NCBI GenBank assembly: GCA_001724025.1
Contig: MEDJ01000001.1
Location: 186,001 to 250,000 of the forward strand
Length of the DNA stretch: 64,000 nt
Origin: Acidobacteria bacterium SCN 69-37
GTDB taxonomy: Bacteria > Acidobacteriota > Vicinamibacteria > Vicinamibacterales > SCN-69-37
Direction of reading: 5' to 3'
Part shown: piece after piece, positions 8,438 through 17,251 of the stretch
Layout of the letters: the number at the start of each line of letters is the position of its first letter
Position numbering within the stretch: the first letter of the stretch is position 1
Notes under the pieces: generated by a model
Database searches by the model: none
Told to the model about the DNA's origin: nothing
What the model saw: the letters and a program-made list of their open reading frames with translations, nothing else
Made by a program: the position numbers and the translations under genes

Positions 8438-9976
8438 ATGCCCCACGACAACCGAGCGATTATAGCCGAGGCCGATCCGCGCCCCGTCGAGCGCCGACTC
8501 GCCTCGACGGTCGGCCTCGCGGCCCTGGTCATCGGGCTGGCCGCCGCCTGGTACTACGCACAGGCCGGCCTGACGCTGAGCCACTACGACGCGCGCGCGC
8601 ACCTCGTCGTCGCGCGCCGCATCGTCGACAGCCTCACGCCAGGCTGGGTCCAGATCGGCGCCGTCTGGCTGCCACTGCCACACCTCGTGAACATGCCGAT
8701 CGTGCAGTGGGACTGGGCCTACAGGACCGGCTACCCGTCCACGCTGCTGTCGGTCGCGCTGATGGCCGTCGGCCTGGCGGCGCTCGCCGCCACGCTGTGG
8801 CGCCTCACGCGCGCCTGGCCGGCCGCCGTGGCGGCCCCGCTCCTCATCCTGCTGAATCCGAACGTCCTCTACCTCCAGAGCACGCCGATGACCGAGCCGA
8901 TGCTGTTCGGCCTGGCGCTCGTCGCCCTCTGGTGCGTCACCCGCTGGGTCCAGGGGGAAGGGCGCGGCTCGGCCATGCCCGCCGCCGCCGCGCTGGCAGC
9001 CCTCACGCTCACGCGATACGAGGGCTGGTTCGTGGCCGGGGCGCTCGTGCTGATCGCGGGCGCGGCCCTGTGGCGACAAGGCGCCTGGCGCGTCTGGCCG
9101 CTGGCCCTCGGGATTGGCGCGGCGGTCGGCGGCTTCCTGCTGCTCAGCAAGGGATCGACAGGGGTCTGGTTCGTTACCTCCGGCTTCTACGAGCCGGATC
9201 CGGCGCTCCGGCACCAGCTCGGCGACGTGAGCCGGCGCGTGTGGGACGGCACGGGCGCCCTCGGCGGCAGCGCGGTACGCCTGGCCGGCCTTCTCGGTGC
9301 GCTCGTCTGCGTCGTCGCCGTCGGCCGCGCACGCGCCGTTCAGGCCCTGCCGCTCGCGCTGCTGGCCGCCGCCGCGCTGCCGCTGTACGCGTTCTTCGAG
9401 GGCCATCCCTTCCGCATCCGCTACATGGTGCCGATCGTCGTCGCCTGCGGGGCCCTGGCGGCCATGGCCCTGTCGCGACTGCCGCGCCGCCTGCAGGCGG
9501 TCTCGGCCGCGCTCCTGGTGGTGGCCGCGGTCTGGCAGCGGCCGCCGCTCGACGCGAAGGCGGCGATGGTGCTCGAGGCGCAGTGGGAGACGCCCTACCG
9601 GCTCGCGCGCCAGGAGGTCACCGCGTTCCTCACGCGTGAGTGGGATGGCACGCCGATCCTCGCGAGCATGGGCTCGCTCGGCCACTACATGCAGGAGGCC
9701 TCACACGCCGGGTTCGGTATCGCCGACTTCGTCCACGAGGGGAACGGGGAGATCTGGGCCTCGGCCCGCGAGCGACCGGCCGCGTACGTCAACTGGGTGC
9801 TGATCGAGGAGCGCGCCGAAGGCGGTGACGAACTGGCGGCGCGGGCGCGGCGCAACGCCGCCTATCTCGAACGACTCGTCCGGGTCGCCGAGGGCGGCGG
9901 CGTCGCGCTGTATCGCCGCGTCGACGCCGCCCCCGAGGGTGACGAGATCAGAAGCGCACGAGGAAGCCGATATTGA
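8438..9976 (+). CDS. GT-C type membrane glycosyltransferase (PMT/ArnT-like)
   Basis: A 512-residue protein with about ten hydrophobic segments over the first 400 residues and a soluble C-terminal domain. The first extracytoplasmic loop contains LSHYDARAHLVVAR, with the acidic residue expected of GT-C catalytic loops, and a later TEPMLFGLAL helix is also family-like. It probably uses polyprenyl-phosphate-sugar to glycosylate a substrate on the periplasmic side. The ATG at 8438 is 24 bp after a TAGAAT hexamer (8409-8414). It is divergent from the VTT/GT4/GT2 cluster, which could supply its donor. The 3' end overlaps the converging barrel gene by 29 bp. The acceptor is unknown. Confidence 0.75.
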   Translation: MPHDNRAIIAEADPRPVERRLASTVGLAALVIGLAAAWYYAQAGLTLSHYDARAHLVVARRIVDSLTPGWVQIGAVWLPLPHLVNMPIVQWDWAYRTGYPSTLLSVALMAVGLAALAATLWRLTRAWPAAVAAPLLILLNPNVLYLQSTPMTEPMLFGLALVALWCVTRWVQGEGRGSAMPAAAALAALTLTRYEGWFVAGALVLIAGAALWRQGAWRVWPLALGIGAAVGGFLLLSKGSTGVWFVTSGFYEPDPALRHQLGDVSRRVWDGTGALGGSAVRLAGLLGALVCVVAVGRARAVQALPLALLAAAALPLYAFFEGHPFRIRYMVPIVVACGALAAMALSRLPRRLQAVSAALLVVAAVWQRPPLDAKAAMVLEAQWETPYRLARQEVTAFLTREWDGTPILASMGSLGHYMQEASHAGFGIADFVHEGNGEIWASARERPAAYVNWVLIEERAEGGDELAARARRNAAYLERLVRVAEGGGVALYRRVDAAPEGDEIRSARGSRY

Positions 9977-10691
9977 ACTGGCCGCCGCCGAGATCGATCT
10001 TCTCGTCGAGGAACCCCTTCTCAATGCCGCCGGTGTCGCCCGTCGCGATGTGATATCGCCCCTCGAGCGTCAGGCCGAAAACGTCACCCCCGAGCGGCAC
10101 GCGCACACCGCCCAGCACCACCGCACCGGGTGCCGAACCGGTCGTCGAGTAACGCGCGTCGTAGATGTCGAGGGTCTCCGGATCGACGAACCGGCCGAAC
10201 TCCGCGTAGCGGAAATTGTAGAGGCCCACGCCCGCACCCACGTACGGCTGGAAATCCCCGGCCCGCCCGAACGGCAGGAAGCGCACGACGGCCGTGACGG
10301 GCACGACGCGCAGCTGGAGTGTCTGCTCGATGTCCTGGTTGAAGTCGTCGACGAGATCGCGGTACACGGTCGGGACGTTGCGACGCGAGAAGCCCACGCC
10401 CGCGCCGAACTCCAGGTGATCACCCACCGCGGCGTTCCACTCGGCAAACAGCTGGCCGCTGCGGAAATCGCGCATCTCGAACGCGAGCGCGTCCGACAGT
10501 TCGGGATACCACGGCAGCGCCTCACCGAACGCGTCGCGCACCAGGACGTCGCCAGCCGCGCGCGCATCGAATCCACGCGGACTGAACACGCCGCCTCCGA
10601 TGGTCAGCGACTGCACCACCTGCGCCGAGGCGGGCACCGCGATGAACAGGGTCGAAGCCAACGACAGCATGACGCCAATGCGAGCCTTCAT
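9948..10691 (-). CDS. Outer-membrane beta-barrel protein (OmpW/OmpA-like)
   Basis: A 247-residue protein with a clear signal peptide (MKARIGVMLSLASTLFIAV, cleavage near ASAQ). The mature portion alternates aromatic and polar strands, for example YVGAGVGLYNFRY and FGLTLEGRYHIA, and ends GFLVRF with C-terminal Phe, as in outer-membrane barrels. GAGGAG is placed 4-9 bases before ATG 10691. The gene stands alone, converging on the GT-C gene with a 29-bp overlap. Its role could be structural or as a small-solute pore; the sequence does not decide. Confidence 0.75.
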   Translation of the reverse strand: MKARIGVMLSLASTLFIAVPASAQVVQSLTIGGGVFSPRGFDARAAGDVLVRDAFGEALPWYPELSDALAFEMRDFRSGQLFAEWNAAVGDHLEFGAGVGFSRRNVPTVYRDLVDDFNQDIEQTLQLRVVPVTAVVRFLPFGRAGDFQPYVGAGVGLYNFRYAEFGRFVDPETLDIYDARYSTTGSAPGAVVLGGVRVPLGGDVFGLTLEGRYHIATGDTGGIEKGFLDEKIDLGGGQFNIGFLVRF

Positions 10692-10831
10692 GGTTCTCCT
10701 CTTCCTCTCTGTATCGAACCGGTCGCCGGGGACGACCGCTGGTATCGGTCGAGCACGAACGGTGCCAAGCCGCCATCGTCCGTCGCCGGTCATGCGCGTG
10801 CGGAGGCGTCGCCGACTGTCTCCGATCGAGT

Positions 10832-11635
10832 TCACGCCTGAGGTCGTTGCCTGGCGCGGCTGATGACGTCGAGGATCCGGGCGTGGAGAGAGGGGGCCGA
10901 CGCCACGAGGTGGCCGCTGAACGGATCGAACGGCTGGCCGTCGAGGCCGGTAACCGTGCCGCCGGCTTCCTCGACGATCAACGCCCCGGCCGCAATATCC
11001 CACACGTGCAGCTTTTCTTCCCAGTACCCGTCGAACCGGCCGCACGCCACGTAGCAGAGGTCGAGCGCGGCCGATCCCAGGCGACGCACGGCCTGCGCCT
11101 CCTCGAGGAACGCGGCAAAGACGTCCACCTGCCGCCGGCGCTCGTCGCGGATCGTGTACGGGAATCCCGTGCAGAGCAGCGCGTCGACGAGCGTCGCGCA
11201 CGTCGTCACGCGAATCGGCAGACCGTTGAGCCGCGCCCCGGCGCCACGCTCGGCCGTGAACAACTCGCGCGCGACAGGGTCGTAGATCGCGCCGATCTCG
11301 ATCCGGCCGTCCACCTGCAAGGCGATCGAGACGCAGAAGCACGCCAGCCCGTGCGCGAAGTTCGTCGTGCCGTCGACGGGATCGATGATCCAGCGATACC
11401 GCGCGTTGCCAGCGCCCGGGACCGGCGTCATCTCTTCCCCGAGCACCTCGTGCGACGGGAACCGCCGGCCGATGAGCGCACGGAAGTCCCGCTCGGCGGC
11501 GAGATCGGCGGCCGTGACCAGGTCGATGCGGCCCTTCTTCGTGATCGCGGGCGCCTGGCGGAAATAGCGGAGGTGCGTGCGGCCGGCCTGGAGTGCGGCC
11601 TCGATGGCCGTCGCGACGAGCAGCGGATCGGCCAC
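10832..11635 (-). CDS. suhB: Inositol-1-monophosphatase family protein
   Basis: A 267-residue phosphatase of the IMPase/FBPase superfamily. Metal-binding signatures are complete: LGEE (Glu 67/68), IDPVDGTTN (Asp 85, Asp 88) and VWDIAAG near residue 215. It probably hydrolyses inositol-1-phosphate or a related sugar phosphate; members can also act on 3'-phosphoadenosine phosphates or, as E. coli SuhB, help in rRNA antitermination. Its ATG lies two bases past the stop of an RsbW-like gene, so they form an operon. The gene symbol reflects family similarity only. Confidence 0.85.
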   Translation of the reverse strand: MADPLLVATAIEAALQAGRTHLRYFRQAPAITKKGRIDLVTAADLAAERDFRALIGRRFPSHEVLGEEMTPVPGAGNARYRWIIDPVDGTTNFAHGLACFCVSIALQVDGRIEIGAIYDPVARELFTAERGAGARLNGLPIRVTTCATLVDALLCTGFPYTIRDERRRQVDVFAAFLEEAQAVRRLGSAALDLCYVACGRFDGYWEEKLHVWDIAAGALIVEEAGGTVTGLDGQPFDPFSGHLVASAPSLHARILDVISRARQRPQA

Positions 11636-11637
11636 GT

Positions 11638-12075
11638 TCAGGACGCGAGGCGCTTGCTCATGCGCACCAGCATGCCACCGCCGGGCCGACGCGACATCGA
11701 GACGTCGTCCATGAAGCTGCGCATGAAGAAGATGCCTCGGCCGCTCGACTTGAGGACGTTTTCCGGATCGAGCGGATTGGCGACGGCATCGGGATCGAAG
11801 CCCTCGCCCTCGTCGAGGACCTCCACGGTAAACTGCCGGGGCTGCACGCGGGGCTCGAGCAGGAAGTCGACGATCACGTGCTTGTGGCGATCTTCGCGAT
11901 TGCCGTGCTTGATCGCGTTGATCACCGACTCACGGACCGCGACACTGATCCAGTGCGTGGCATCCTCGTCGAGGCCCGCCATCGCCGACATCCGATCGCT
12001 CAGCAGCTGGACCAGGTCGAGCAGCTCGAACGAACTGGGCAGGTTCAGGCGAATGCGATGTCCGTCGAAAACCAT
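11638..12075 (-). CDS. RsbW/SpoIIAB-type ATP-binding anti-sigma kinase
   Basis: A 145-residue GHKL (HATPase_c_2) protein. The N-box VRESVINAIKHGN, the G1-type DEGEGFDP and the G2-like SSGRGIFFMRSF are all present, and there is no histidine phospho-acceptor domain, as in serine-protein kinases/anti-sigma factors such as RsbW. ATG 12075 begins just before the conserved core; a longer open frame upstream has no sensible start or composition. No anti-anti-sigma (STAS) gene or partner sigma factor is next to it; instead suhB follows two bases downstream. The target is therefore unknown. Confidence 0.78.
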   Translation of the reverse strand: MVFDGHRIRLNLPSSFELLDLVQLLSDRMSAMAGLDEDATHWISVAVRESVINAIKHGNREDRHKHVIVDFLLEPRVQPRQFTVEVLDEGEGFDPDAVANPLDPENVLKSSGRGIFFMRSFMDDVSMSRRPGGGMLVRMSKRLAS

Positions 12076-12301
12076 GCGCGCCGGTTCTGTAGCATATAAC
12101 CTTTGGTGAGATTCACGAACGGGCCCCGGAACGGGCCCCGACGAGACCTTCGGCCGTGACACGACACACGCTCCGCCCGGCGATGCCCGGGCCCCGCTCC
12201 CTGGCCCCCGTCCTCCTGCGACGATTGGAATCCCCTCGCCCGCCCGGTCACCGGCAGGACGTCTCCACCTGGCCGGGCCGGCCGGAACCACGGAGGCCAC
12301 G

Positions 12302-12832
12302 GTGACCGCCGACAAGATCTACCTGGTCGGGTTCATGGCCGCGGGCAAGTCGACCGTCGGCCGCGTGCTGGCCCAGCGCCTCGGCTGGCAGGCCGAGGAC
12401 ATCGATTCGCTCATCGAACAGCGCGAGCGGATGACCGTGGCCGACATCTTCGCTCGCCACGGCGAGCCCTATTTCCGGCGCAGCGAGCGCGAGATGCTGC
12501 GCCTGCTCCAGCCCATGCGCCACGTCGTCGTGGCCACGGGCGGCGGTACCTTCGTCGACGCGGAGAACCGGGACTTCATGAACCTGGACGGGGTCTCGAT
12601 CTGGCTCGACGTGCCGCTGCCCGAACTGGTGGCCCGCATCCCGCTCGACGGCCGCCGGCCACTCGCCGCCGACAAGGCGGCGCTCGAACAGCTCTATCTG
12701 GCGCGACGCGAGTCCTACAGGCACGCGCACGTCCACATCGACTCGACACACCTGGCCGTCGACGATGTCGTCGGAAAGATTGTCGACACCCTGACGGCAC
12801 GGCCGCCCGTGCTCGCCCGTCCCCCGGCCTGA
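12302..12832 (+). CDS. aroK: Shikimate kinase
   Basis: A 176-residue P-loop kinase that phosphorylates shikimate at the 3-hydroxyl in the chorismate pathway. Walker A is GFMAAGKST (residues 10-18), followed by the shikimate-binding acidic EDIDSLIE, FRRSERE and the glycine-rich ATGGGT, then the lid segment DGRRPLA. Length fits the family. Start is GTG at 12302. It is divergent from the RsbW-like gene across a 226-bp gap in which I see no firm promoter, and the metallophosphoesterase starts three bases after its stop. Confidence 0.92.
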   Translation: MTADKIYLVGFMAAGKSTVGRVLAQRLGWQAEDIDSLIEQRERMTVADIFARHGEPYFRRSEREMLRLLQPMRHVVVATGGGTFVDAENRDFMNLDGVSIWLDVPLPELVARIPLDGRRPLAADKAALEQLYLARRESYRHAHVHIDSTHLAVDDVVGKIVDTLTARPPVLARPPA

Positions 12833-12835
12833 CCC

Positions 12836-13576
12836 GTGCGCTACCTGATCCTCACGGATATCCACGCGAACCGCCACGCCCTGCAGGCCGTGCTGGCCGA
12901 TGCCGCGGTCCAGGGCTACGACACGGTGCTCTGCCTCGGCGACATCGTCGGATACGGTGGCGAGCCGGGCGCGGCACTCGACCTGACGCTGGGGCTCTCG
13001 CCCACCGGCCTGATCCGCGGCAATCACGACAAGGTCTGCGCCGGGCTCGAGCCCGCCACGTCCTTCAACGATGTCGCCAGGCGGGCCGCGGAGTGGACGC
13101 ACGCGGTGCTCTCGCCTGCGCAGCTGCGGATCCTCGTCGCCCTGCCCCGCGGACCGATGCGGATTACCGGGGACCTCGAGATCTGTCACGGCACGCCCTT
13201 CAACGAGGATCAGTACGTCTTCGACGTCGGCGATGCGGGGCGCGCCATGCGCAGCGCGGCGTGTCGCGTCTGTCTGTTCGGACACACGCACCTGCCGGCG
13301 CTGTACTCGACGCCCGCGCACCCGGTCGAGCGCCTGCTCGATGGCGATGGCGACGGCGAATACCGGCTGCCGCGCGAGGGCAGCGCGCTCATCAATGTCG
13401 GGTCCGTGGGACAACCGCGCGATGGCGATCCGCGTGCGGCCTATGGGTTGCTCGATCTGGAGCGATCGACGATCCGGATGCGGCGCGTGGCCTACGACAT
13501 CGCCGGCGCGCAGGCGGCGATCCGCGCGGCCGGGCTGCCGGCCTGGCTCGCCCAGCGGCTGGCCTCGGGCGAGTAG
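12836..13576 (+). CDS. YfcE/ApaH-like metallophosphoesterase
   Basis: A 246-residue calcineurin-like phosphoesterase with all metal-binding blocks: LTDIHANRHA, LGDIVGYGGEP, RGNHDK, CHGTP and FGHTHLPA. It presumably hydrolyses a phosphodiester or phosphomonoester with a two-metal centre in the cytoplasm. The GTG start is three bases after the aroK stop, so the two are co-transcribed, although no pathway link is evident. The substrate cannot be read from the motifs. Confidence 0.85.
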   Translation: MRYLILTDIHANRHALQAVLADAAVQGYDTVLCLGDIVGYGGEPGAALDLTLGLSPTGLIRGNHDKVCAGLEPATSFNDVARRAAEWTHAVLSPAQLRILVALPRGPMRITGDLEICHGTPFNEDQYVFDVGDAGRAMRSAACRVCLFGHTHLPALYSTPAHPVERLLDGDGDGEYRLPREGSALINVGSVGQPRDGDPRAAYGLLDLERSTIRMRRVAYDIAGAQAAIRAAGLPAWLAQRLASGE

Positions 13577-13591
13577 CCCGCGCGATTGGCG

Positions 13592-13777
13592 TCAGTGGGC
13601 GTCGCGGCCGGCCGCGCGTTCCCTGTCACGCGCCGCCTTTGCCTCGCGCTTCCTGAGTTCGGCGGCAAACGCGTCGCGCGCCGCCCGTCCCCCGAGCACC
13701 CACCCGATCACCACGCCGATGAGGAGCACGGCGGGAATGAACAGGAAGTGACTCGAGGGCATGTTGGCGAAGTTCAT
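13592..13777 (-). CDS. Small single-span membrane protein at the end of the ccm operon
   Basis: A 61-residue protein: a short polar N-terminus with HFLF, one transmembrane helix (about residues 14-31, IPAVLLIGVVIGWVLGG) and a highly charged Lys/Arg/Glu tail of about 30 residues. The start is fixed by ATGA overlap with the stop of the CcmD-like gene. Its size and topology also resemble CcmD (small, one helix, charged cytoplasmic tail), so either this gene or its upstream neighbour could be the functional CcmD. No named family recognised. Confidence 0.65.
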   Translation of the reverse strand: MNFANMPSSHFLFIPAVLLIGVVIGWVLGGRAARDAFAAELRKREAKAARDRERAAGRDAH

Positions 13778-14064
13778 CGCCCCGTCTTCTCCAGGGTCGT
13801 CGCCACCGTGCGAAGTTCGGCTTCGACCTGCGACACGCGACGCCACAGGCTGAAAAGATAGATGGCGAACGTCAGCCAGACGATGCCGTACGCGGCGAAG
13901 ACCAGCCGCGCGGCCGGAATCTGTTCCTGCCCCGCTGCGATCTCGTCCGGCGACAACGTCCTGAACTCGTCCACCTGCGCGGGCTGCGCCTGCACGACGG
14001 CCGGCACGAGCGCCAGCAGCAGCAACGCCCGCGTCGCCCACCTGCGAATCCACGATCTCGTCAC
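13774..14064 (-). CDS. CcmD-like membrane protein of the ccm operon
   Basis: A 96-residue protein with a signal-anchor or signal peptide (ALLLLALVPAVVQA), a periplasmic segment and a second helix (LVFAAYGIVWLTFAIYLFSLW) followed by a charged coiled tail. The helix plus tail match the shape of CcmD/CcmD-like proteins that help release holo-CcmE from CcmABC. GTG 14064 was preferred because GGAGG precedes it by six bases and it begins one base after the ccmC stop; ATG 14106 would run 41 bp into ccmC. It is longer than classical CcmD (about 60 residues), so the name is tentative. Confidence 0.62.
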   Translation of the reverse strand: MTRSWIRRWATRALLLLALVPAVVQAQPAQVDEFRTLSPDEIAAGQEQIPAARLVFAAYGIVWLTFAIYLFSLWRRVSQVEAELRTVATTLEKTGR

Positions 14065-14065
14065 G

Positions 14066-14731
14066 TCAATCCTCCACCGCGCGATACGCACGCTCGAGCC
14101 AGCCACGGCTGCGCTCGAGCCGGATGCGGACCGACATCAGCGCCACGAACAGCAGGGTGAACGCCGCCCAGCAGTAGTACAGCGGAATGCCCATCGACGT
14201 CGGCAGCGACGGCACGACGGAGTTGCTGGGATGCAGCGTCTTCCACAGGTTCACCGAGTAGTAGATGAACGGCACGAGCACCATGCCGAAGAAGCCGACG
14301 GCCGCGGCGAGCACCTCGCTGCCCGCACCGCCGAATCGCCGGAGCAGCAGATACGATCCGAACACGAGCCACATGATGAACGTGCTCGTGATGCGCGCGT
14401 CCCATACCCACCAGACGCCCCACGACTTGCGCGCCCAGAGCGGGCCCGTGATCAGCGTGAGGACGCCGAACACCACGGCCATCTCCGCGGCGGCAACCGC
14501 GATGTGATCGGCGCGCTCGGACCGGCGGAACAGGAACCACGCGCTCGCCGCCCCGCAGACGATCGCCGACAGCATCATCGTCATCGCCATCGGGAAGTGG
14601 TAGTAGAAGATGCGCTGCACCAGCCCCATCGTCGCTTCGTATGGAGCCGTGTCGATGACGTAGGGGGACGCCGTCAACATGAGGCCCGATACGGCGAGGA
14701 GGACCACGATCAGTCTGTCGCCCAGTTTCAT
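14066..14731 (-). CDS. ccmC: Cytochrome c maturation protein CcmC (haem handling)
   Basis: A 221-residue six-helix membrane protein of the haem-handling family. The tryptophan-rich WWVWDAR motif and the flanking histidines (QRIFYYHFP, WKTLHPSN) mark it as CcmC, which presents haem to CcmE on the periplasmic side. It follows ccmB by five bases and is followed by the CcmD-like gene, the order expected for the CcmABCD complex. Confidence 0.92.
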   Translation of the reverse strand: MKLGDRLIVVLLAVSGLMLTASPYVIDTAPYEATMGLVQRIFYYHFPMAMTMMLSAIVCGAASAWFLFRRSERADHIAVAAAEMAVVFGVLTLITGPLWARKSWGVWWVWDARITSTFIMWLVFGSYLLLRRFGGAGSEVLAAAVGFFGMVLVPFIYYSVNLWKTLHPSNSVVPSLPTSMGIPLYYCWAAFTLLFVALMSVRIRLERSRGWLERAYRAVED

Positions 14732-14736
14732 GGTGT

Positions 14737-15417
14737 CTATTCACCCATCACGGGCGCAAAGGTCCAGAGCGCCAGCGTCAGGAATACCGCGTCAAAGAAT
14801 ACCAGCATCGCCAGCCAGGTCTGGACGAGCTCATAGTTCGGTTCCGCGGCGAAGATCCAGAGCGTCCCCTGCATCCCGCCCACGAGCGCCGGCAGCGACA
14901 TCGGATACAGCACCACCGGCAGCAGCACGTCACGCGACGACGTCCGCGTGAGCATCGCGGCGAACAGAGTCCCGACCGTCGCAAAGCCGGTCGTGCCGAG
15001 CGCGAGCAACCCCATCAGCATGAACGGTGCGCGCAGAATGGGGGCGCCGAACAGCAGCCCGACCAGCGGCACGACCACCACCTGGATACTGCCGAGCAGG
15101 ATCAGCAGGCTCAGCAGCTTGCCCAGGTAGATGGCCGGGCGCTCGACCGGCGTCATCAGCAGGGCTCGCAGCGTTTCGGCCTGCCGTTCGCGCTCGAATG
15201 TCCGCCCGAGTGCCAGCGTGCCCGAGAAGACGATGGTGATCCAGAGAATGCCGGCCGGGGCGTTGCGGATGGTGGTCCGGCCCTCGACGAAGGCAAAGGC
15301 GAAGATGAGCAGGCACGCCACGGCAAAGAACATCGCCGTATAAATGAGCTCGCGGCTGCGGATTTCGACAGCGAGATCCTTGCGCGCGATCCACCAGGCC
15401 GCTTTCAGGACGCCCAC
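14737..15417 (-). CDS. ccmB: Haem exporter permease CcmB
   Basis: A 226-residue protein with six hydrophobic segments and the ABC-2-like pattern of CcmB (an N-terminal cytoplasmic stretch ending KDLAVEIRSRE, then helices with GTLALGRTFERERQAE). It is the membrane part of the CcmAB transporter that releases holo-CcmE using ATP. The start is GTG 15417, which shares one base with the ccmA stop (TAGTG), so the two are translationally coupled. Length is normal. Confidence 0.9.
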   Translation of the reverse strand: MGVLKAAWWIARKDLAVEIRSRELIYTAMFFAVACLLIFAFAFVEGRTTIRNAPAGILWITIVFSGTLALGRTFERERQAETLRALLMTPVERPAIYLGKLLSLLILLGSIQVVVVPLVGLLFGAPILRAPFMLMGLLALGTTGFATVGTLFAAMLTRTSSRDVLLPVVLYPMSLPALVGGMQGTLWIFAAEPNYELVQTWLAMLVFFDAVFLTLALWTFAPVMGE

Positions 15418-16160
15418 TACTCGCCCGCCCCGACCGCCGCACGATAGCGCTCCCGCAGACTGCCGCCCTCGGCCGGAATCTCGACGATGCGGCCGTTGCG
15501 CAGGCAGACAGCCGAGTCCACCATGTCCTCCGCGATGTCGAGATCGTGGGTCGACATCACGACCACCGTCCCCTGTTGCTTCAGGTCTGCCAGCCGGGCG
15601 GCCAGCCGCCGGACCGAGGCGTCATCGAGCCCGGTGAACGGCTCGTCGAACAGGACGAGCCGCGGGTGGTGCAGCAGGGCGCGCTCGACCGCCAGACGCT
15701 GCCGCATGCCGCGCGAGAAGCCGCTCACCCGGTCGTCTCCACGCGCGGAGAGCGCGGCGCCCGCGAGCGCCGTCTCGATCCTCGCCTCGAGGGCCGCCCC
15801 CTCGAGGCCGTACAACCGACCGAAGAAACGCAGGTTTTCGCGGGCCGTGAGGTCGCCGTAGAGGTAGAGGTCGTGGCCGAGCACGCCAACCCGCGCCCGC
15901 AACGGATCGCCCCACTCACCCGCCGTGCGCGTGCCGTAACAGACCCGGCCCTCGTCGGCCTTCAGCAGTGTCGAGAGCAGGCCGAGCAGCGTGGACTTGC
16001 CGGCCCCGTTCGGACCGAACAGGCCGGTGATGGTGCCGGCGTGACAGGTGAGCGAGACACGCGCCAGCGCGCGTCGCCGGCCATAGTGCTTCGACACGCG
16101 GTCGACGCCGACAACGGAGAAGTCGCACGCGCCGCCGGCCGCATCCACGGCCGGGGTCAT
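15417..16160 (-). CDS. ccmA: Haem exporter ATPase CcmA
   Basis: A 247-residue ABC ATPase. Walker A is GPNGAGKST (residues 49-57), the signature is the CcmA-like FSRGMRQRLAVERAL in place of LSGGQ, Walker B is RLVLFDEP with FTGLD, and the H-loop is STHDL. It powers release of haem-loaded CcmE through CcmBC. ATG 16160 overlaps the stop of the preceding 364-residue gene (ATGA). Upstream in-frame extension exists but lacks family similarity. Confidence 0.9.
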   Translation of the reverse strand: MTPAVDAAGGACDFSVVGVDRVSKHYGRRRALARVSLTCHAGTITGLFGPNGAGKSTLLGLLSTLLKADEGRVCYGTRTAGEWGDPLRARVGVLGHDLYLYGDLTARENLRFFGRLYGLEGAALEARIETALAGAALSARGDDRVSGFSRGMRQRLAVERALLHHPRLVLFDEPFTGLDDASVRRLAARLADLKQQGTVVVMSTHDLDIAEDMVDSAVCLRNGRIVEIPAEGGSLRERYRAAVGAGE

Positions 16161-17251
16161 GCGGCCTGTCGTCGCGCACCCGGGCCGAACGCGCCCCAGA
16201 AGCCCGCCAGACAGATCGCACCCGCCAGGCCGAGTGCAACGTTCCGGGGCCACGTGGACCGGTGCGGCAGGCCCGTGACCGCCAGCACCAGCGTCTCGCC
16301 TGACGCCATCGCCGGCGTCCGGCCCATGACCAGCGTCTGTCCCTGCTGTACGCCCGTCTGCTTGCCCTGCAGTTGCGCCGACACGAGATCCATCTCGCCG
16401 GTCTTCAGGGCGAAGACCGCGAACGGCTGGACGTCCGTGGGCCAGTGCTGCTCCAGGTGCGCGGTGTCGCCGTTGTACGGCAGCGTGAACGCGACGTTGA
16501 CGTCCGTGCGGCCCGGCGCGAACGGACTGCGGACCGTCACACGCGTGCCCGAGACGGTCGCCTGCGGCGTCGCGCCTTCCATCAGAGTGGCGCTGCGCGC
16601 CTCGGTCGGCAGCGTGATCACCAGCGGGCCGCCGAGATCGACCGGCGCCGGCCCCTGGTTCAGCACCTGGACGACGTAGTAGACGTTGAGCAGTTCGTTC
16701 GAGTAATCGATGACGATGCGTGAATCGGGGCCGATGATGACCGACCCGGGCACCGCGGCCACCGGCGGCGCAGCCTCCGCACCGGCGTCCGTGGCCACGA
16801 GGATGAAGCGGATCCCGCTCGAGCCAATCGTCACTTCCTGCGACTCGAGCCGCTCGTCGTCCACGGTCGCCACGGCCCGCAAGCGCGTGCCCGGCGCCAG
16901 GCCGTCAATCTGCGCGCGCCCGGCTGCGTCGGTGACGACACGCCGTTCCTGGCCATCGACGAGGAACACGACGGTCTCCCCGACCAGGTTGTTGGCGAAG
17001 CTCCCGCGCACCACGCGCACGGATACCGATCCAGCCGGCAGTTCCGCCGCCGGCAACGGGACGCCCGCCGCCTGACGCAGATCCATCTGTGCCGACACCG
17101 TCACGGGCGACAGAAGGCCGCACACCCCGGCGACCATCACCGCACCGGCGACCACCAATGTCGCGCGCAGCCGCCCCACACGCCGCCGGATCCCCGGCAC
17201 GCGCGCAGCCCGCGGCCCGCCAGCCGTCCGGCTGCCTCCCCGCCTATTCAT
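16157..17251 (-). CDS. Unknown exported membrane protein inserted in the ccm operon
   Basis: A 364-residue protein with an N-terminal hydrophobic segment after a basic leader of about 28 residues (cleavage possible near VSAQ), a large periplasmic part and a C-terminal helix (ALGLAGAICLAGFWGAF) with a short cytoplasmic tail. Residues of about 70-130 resemble a carboxypeptidase-regulatory/PEGA-like beta-sandwich (VTDAAGRAQIDGLAPGTRLR); the next 150 residues are beta-rich with no motif I can name. It starts 8 bp inside the preceding zinc-ribbon gene and overlaps ccmA by ATGA, so it is expressed with the maturation genes. A role in haem or apocytochrome handling is inference from position. Confidence 0.7.
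   Translation of the reverse strand: MNRRGGSRTAGGPRAARVPGIRRRVGRLRATLVVAGAVMVAGVCGLLSPVTVSAQMDLRQAAGVPLPAAELPAGSVSVRVVRGSFANNLVGETVVFLVDGQERRVVTDAAGRAQIDGLAPGTRLRAVATVDDERLESQEVTIGSSGIRFILVATDAGAEAAPPVAAVPGSVIIGPDSRIVIDYSNELLNVYYVVQVLNQGPAPVDLGGPLVITLPTEARSATLMEGATPQATVSGTRVTVRSPFAPGRTDVNVAFTLPYNGDTAHLEQHWPTDVQPFAVFALKTGEMDLVSAQLQGKQTGVQQGQTLVMGRTPAMASGETLVLAVTGLPHRSTWPRNVALGLAGAICLAGFWGAFGPGARRQAA

Noticed and set aside
12076-12301. A promoter in the RsbW-aroK gap (226 bp)
   Set aside because: A TATATGC-type stretch near 12094-12104 is present, but no matching -35 box at the right distance was found on either strand.
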